A DNA stretch of 64,000 bases, from contig NW_026089493.1 of assembly GCF_933775445.1 (NCBI RefSeq), positions 62,001-126,000 on the forward strand, written 5' to 3'. This document shows, in pieces, positions 60,001 through 64,000 of the stretch. Origin of the DNA: Argentina anserina. Its lineage: Eukaryota; Streptophyta; Magnoliopsida; Rosales; Rosaceae. How positions within the stretch are numbered: position 1 is the stretch's first letter; each line of letters begins with the position of its first letter. Below the pieces are notes generated by a model. That model had not been told where the DNA came from, searched no databases, and saw only the letters and a list, made by a program, of their open reading frames with translations. A program made the translations under genes and the position numbers.

Positions 60001-63000
60001 AAGTATCTTTACATCGTTTGGGTATCTTTACTTTTCCAATTGTGTATCTTTACATCGTTTGCGTATCTTTACAATTCCAATTGAGTATCTTTTCATTTCT
60101 CGTTTGAGTATCTTTCTGTAAGGCTTTCTGATGCCAGTTTCTATTGAATATGAGAGTTTTGCAAGTGTGGGAGTGTGTTTGTTTCAAACTAAGTATCTTT
60201 ACATCGTTTGCGTATGTTTACTATTCCAATTGTGTATCTTTTCATTTCTCGTTTGAGTATATTTCTGTAAGGCTTCTGATGCGAGTTTCTATTGTATTTG
60301 AGAGTTTTGCAAGTGTGGGAGTGTGTTTCTTTCAAACTGAGTATCTTTACATCGTTTGCGTATCTTTACTATTCCAATTGTGTATCTTTTCATTTCTCGT
60401 TTGAGTATCTTTCTGTAAGGCTTTCTGATGCGAGTTTCTATTGAATTTGAGAGTTTTGCAAGTGTGGGAGTGTGTTTCTTTCAAACTGAGTATCTTTACA
60501 TCGTTTGGGTATCTTTACTTTTCCAATTGTGTATCTTTACATCGTTTGCGTATCTTTACAATTCCAATTGAGTATCTTTTCATTTCTCGTTTGAGTATCT
60601 TTCTGTAAGGCTTTCTGATGCGAGATTCTATTGAATTTGAGAGTTTTGCAAGTGTGGGAGTGTGTTTGTTTCAAACTAAGTATCTTTACATCGTTTGCGT
60701 ATGTTTACTATTCCAATTGTGTATCTTTACTATTCCAATTGTGTATCTTTTCATTTCTCGTTTGAGTATCTTTCTGTAAGGCTTCTGATGCGAGTTTCTA
60801 TTGTATTTGAAAGTTTTTCAAGAATGGGAGTGTGTTTCTTTCAAACTGAGTATCTTTACATCGTTTGCGTATCTTTACTATTCCAATTGTGTATCTTTTC
60901 ATTTCTCGTTTGAGTATCTTTCTGTAAGGCTTTCTGATGCGAGTTTCTATTGAATTTGAGAGTTTTGCAAGTGTGGGGGTGTGTTTCTTCAAAACTGAGT
61001 ATCTTTACATCGTTTGCGTATCTTTACTATACCAATTATGTATCTTTTCATTTCTCGTTTGAGTATATTTCTGTAAGGCTTCTGATGCGAGTTTCTATTG
61101 TATTTGAAAGTTTTTCAAGAATGGGAGTGTGTTTCTTTCAAACTGAGTATCTTTACATCGTTTGCGTATCTTTACTATTCCAATTGTGTATCTTTTCATT
61201 TCTCGTTTGAGTATCTTTCTGTAAGGCTTTCTGATGCGAGTTTCTATTGAATTTGAGAGTTTTGCAAGTGTGGGAGTGTGTTTCTTTCAAACTGAGTATC
61301 TTTACATCGTTTGCGTATCTTTACTATTCCAATTGTGTATCTTTACATCGTTTGCGTATCTTTACTATTCCAATTGTGTATCTTTTTATTTCTCGTTTGA
61401 GTATCTTTCTGTAAGGCTTCTGATGCGAGTTTCTATTGTATTTGAGAGTTTTGCAAGTGTGGGAGTGTGTTTCTTTCAAACTGAGTATCTTTACATCGTT
61501 TGCGTATGTTTACTATTCCAATTGTGTATCTTTACATCGTTTGCGTATCTTTACTATTCCAATTGTGTATCGTGTCATTTCTCGTTTGAGTATCGTTCTG
61601 TAAGGCTTTATGATGCGAGTTTCTATTGAATTTGAGAGTTTTGCAAGTGTGGGAGTGTGTTTCTTTCAAACTGAGTATCTTTACATCGTTTGCGTATCTT
61701 TACTATTCCAATTGTGTATCTTTACATCGTTTGCGTATCTTTACTATTCCAATTGTGTATCTTTTTATTTCTCGTTTGAGTATCTTTCTGTAAGGCATTC
61801 TGATGCGAGTTTCTATTGTATTTGAGAGCTTTCCAAGTGTGGGAGTGTGTTTCTTTCAAACTGAGTATCTTTACATCGTTTGCGTATCTTTACTATTCCA
61901 ATTGTGTATCTTTACATCGTTTGCGTATCTTTACTATTCCAATTGTGTATCTTTACATCGTTTGCGTATCTTTACTATTCCAATTGTGTATCTTTTCATT
62001 TCTCGTTTGAGTATCTTTCTGTAAGGCTTCTGATGCGAGTTTCTATTGTATTTGAGAGTTTTGCAAGTGTGGGAGTGTGTTTTTTTCAAACTGAGTATCT
62101 TTACATCGTTTGCGTATCTTTACTATTCCAATTGTGTATCTTTACATCGTTTGTGTATCATTACAATTCCAATTGAGTATCTTTTCATTTCTCGTTTGAG
62201 TATCTTTCTATAAGGCTTTCTGATGCTGGTTTCTATTGACTTTGAGAGTTTTGCAAGTGTGGGAGTGTGTTTCGTTCAAACTCAGTATCTTTACATCGTT
62301 TGCATATGTTTAATATTCCAATTGAGTATCTTTACATCGTTTGCGTATCTTTACTATTCCAATTGTGTATCTTTTGATTTCTCGTTTGAGTATCTTTCTG
62401 TAAGGCTTCTGATGCGAGTTTCTATTGTATTTGAGAGTTTTGCAAGTGTGGGAGTGTGTTTCTTTCAAACTGAGTATCTTTACATCGTTTGCGTATCTTT
62501 AGTATTCCAATTGTGTATCTTTACATCGTTTCCGTATCTTTACTATTCCAATTGTGTATCTTTTCATTTCTCGTTTGCGTATCTTTCTGTAAGGCTTTCT
62601 GATGCGAGTTTCTATTGAATTTGAGAGTTTTGCAAGTGTGGGAGTGTGTTTCTTTCAAACTGAGTATCTTTACATCGTTTGCGTATGTTTACTATTCCAA
62701 TTGTGTATCTTTACATCGTTTGCGTATCTTTACTATTCCAATTGTGTATCTTTTCATTTCTCGTTTGAGTATCTTTCTGTAAGGCTTTCTGATGCGAGTT
62801 TCTATTGAATTTGAGAGTTTTGCAAGTGTGGGAGTGTGTTTCTTTCAAACTGAGTATCTTTACATCGTTTGCGTATCTTTACTATTCCAATTGTGTATCT
62901 TTACATCGTTTGCGTATCTTTACTATTCCAATTGTGTATCTTTTTATTTCTCGTTTGAGTATCTTTCTGTAAGGCTTCTGATGCGAGTTTCTATTGTATT

Positions 63001-64000
63001 TGAGAGTTTTGCAAGTGTGGGAGTGTGTTTCTTTCAAACTGAGTATCTTTACATCGTTTGCGTATGTTTACTATTCCAATTGTGTATCTTTACATCGTTT
63101 GCGTATCTTTACTATTCCAATTGTGTATCTTTACATCGTTTGCGTATCTTTACTATTCCAATTGTGTATCTTTTTATTTCTCGTTTGAGTATCTTTCTGT
63201 AAGGCATTCTGATGCGAGTTTCTATTGAATTTGAGAGTTTTGCAAGTGTGGGAGTGTGTTTCTTTCAAACTGAGTATCTTTACATCGTTTGCGTATCTTT
63301 ACTATTCCAAATGTGTATCTTTTCATTTCTCGTTTGAGTATTTTTCTATAAGGCTTCTGATGCGAGTTTCTATTGTATTTGAGAGTTTTGCAAGTGTGGG
63401 AGTGTGTTTCCTTCAAACTCAGTATCTTTACATCGTTTGCGTCTCTTTACTATTCCAATTGTGTATCTTTACATCGTTTGCGTATCTTTACTATTCCAAT
63501 TGTGTATCTTTTCATTTCTCGTTTGAGTATCTTTCTGTAAGGCTTCTGATGCGATTTTCTATTGTATTTGAGAGTTTTGCAAGTGTGGGAGTGTGTTTCT
63601 TTCTAAATGAGTATCTTTACATCGTTTGCGTATCTTTACATCGTTTCCGTATCTTTACTATTCCAATTGTGTATCGTTACATCGTTTGCGTATCTTTACT
63701 ATTCCAATTGTGTATCTTTACATCGTTTGCGTATCTTTACTATTCCAATTCAGTATCTTTTCATTTCTCGTTTGAGTATCTTTCTGTAAGGCTTTCTGAT
63801 GCGAGTTTCTATTGAATTTGAGAGTTTTGCAAGTGTGGGAGTGTGTTTCTTTCAAACTGAGTATCTTTACATCGTTTGGGTATCTTTACTTTTCCAATTG
63901 TGTATCTTTACATCGTTTGCGTATCTTTACAATTCCAATTGAGTATCTTTTCATTTCTCGTTTGAGTATCTTTCTGTAAGGCTTTCTGATGCCAGTTTCT
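57012..64000 (+). repeat. Right arm of the satellite array
   Basis: The same 107-bp core plus 41-bp modules continue in the same orientation to the window end. Local variants include TTTCCTTCAAACTG, TTTTTCTATAAGG, GATGCCAGTTTC, TTACTTTTCC and TCAAGAATGGGAG. A block at 59,364-60,000 recurs at 63,222 onwards (offset 3,858). The block at 61,234-62,590 is a near-copy of 34,883-36,240 on the other side of the element. Half-module irregularities occur near 59,751 and 60,719. Open frames here are satellite by-products. Confidence 0.95.

Overview
This window is nuclear DNA from a flowering plant, species not identifiable from the sequence. It is dominated by one tandem satellite array interrupted by a single, very young Ty3/gypsy LTR retrotransposon of the Athila type. 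I see no host protein gene, rRNA gene or tRNA gene. The plant assignment rests on the retrotransposon: its plant-type Gag-Pro-Pol and an 18-nt primer-binding site matching the 3' end of plant tRNA-Asp.

Layout. Positions 1-44,401 and 57,012-64,000 are satellite, all units head to tail in one orientation. The array runs off both window ends. The unit is modular: a 107-bp core followed by one to at least seven copies of a 41-bp module. This gives unit lengths of 148, 189, 230 and so on up to 394 bp. The 41-bp module is itself a dimer of related 19- and 22-bp halves. Units are organised into overlapping higher-order blocks. The largest is a segment of about 5.5 kb (near 5,670-11,155) repeated at near 16,274-21,760. 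Smaller tandem blocks have periods of 985, 1,028, 1,177 and 1,474 bp. Because the repeats contain few stop codons, the array is full of meaningless open frames on both strands; none is annotated as a gene.

The retrotransposon occupies 44,402-57,011 (12,610 bp) and is transcribed on the minus strand. Its 5' LTR is therefore the right one (54,978-57,011) and its 3' LTR the left one (44,402-46,435). Both LTRs are 2,034 bp, have TG...CA ends and differ at one base that I could find. A CTTTT target-site duplication flanks the element and the satellite reads through on both sides. In element order the parts are: 5' LTR, tRNA-Asp primer-binding site, a leader of about 1.1 kb with a 46-nt A tract, gag-pro (837 codons), a single UAG stop, pol (reverse transcriptase, RNase H, integrase; 1,029 codons), 1.8 kb without an env-like frame, a G-rich polypurine tract, and the 3' LTR.

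The most interesting point is the gag-pro/pol junction. The two frames are in phase and separated only by UAG, followed directly by CAA UUA. That matches the tobacco-mosaic-virus-type readthrough context (UAG CAR YYA). Either this young element makes Pol by stop-codon readthrough, or it carries one recent nonsense mutation. The array plus the Athila-type insertion resembles plant centromeric or pericentromeric DNA, but that is an inference.
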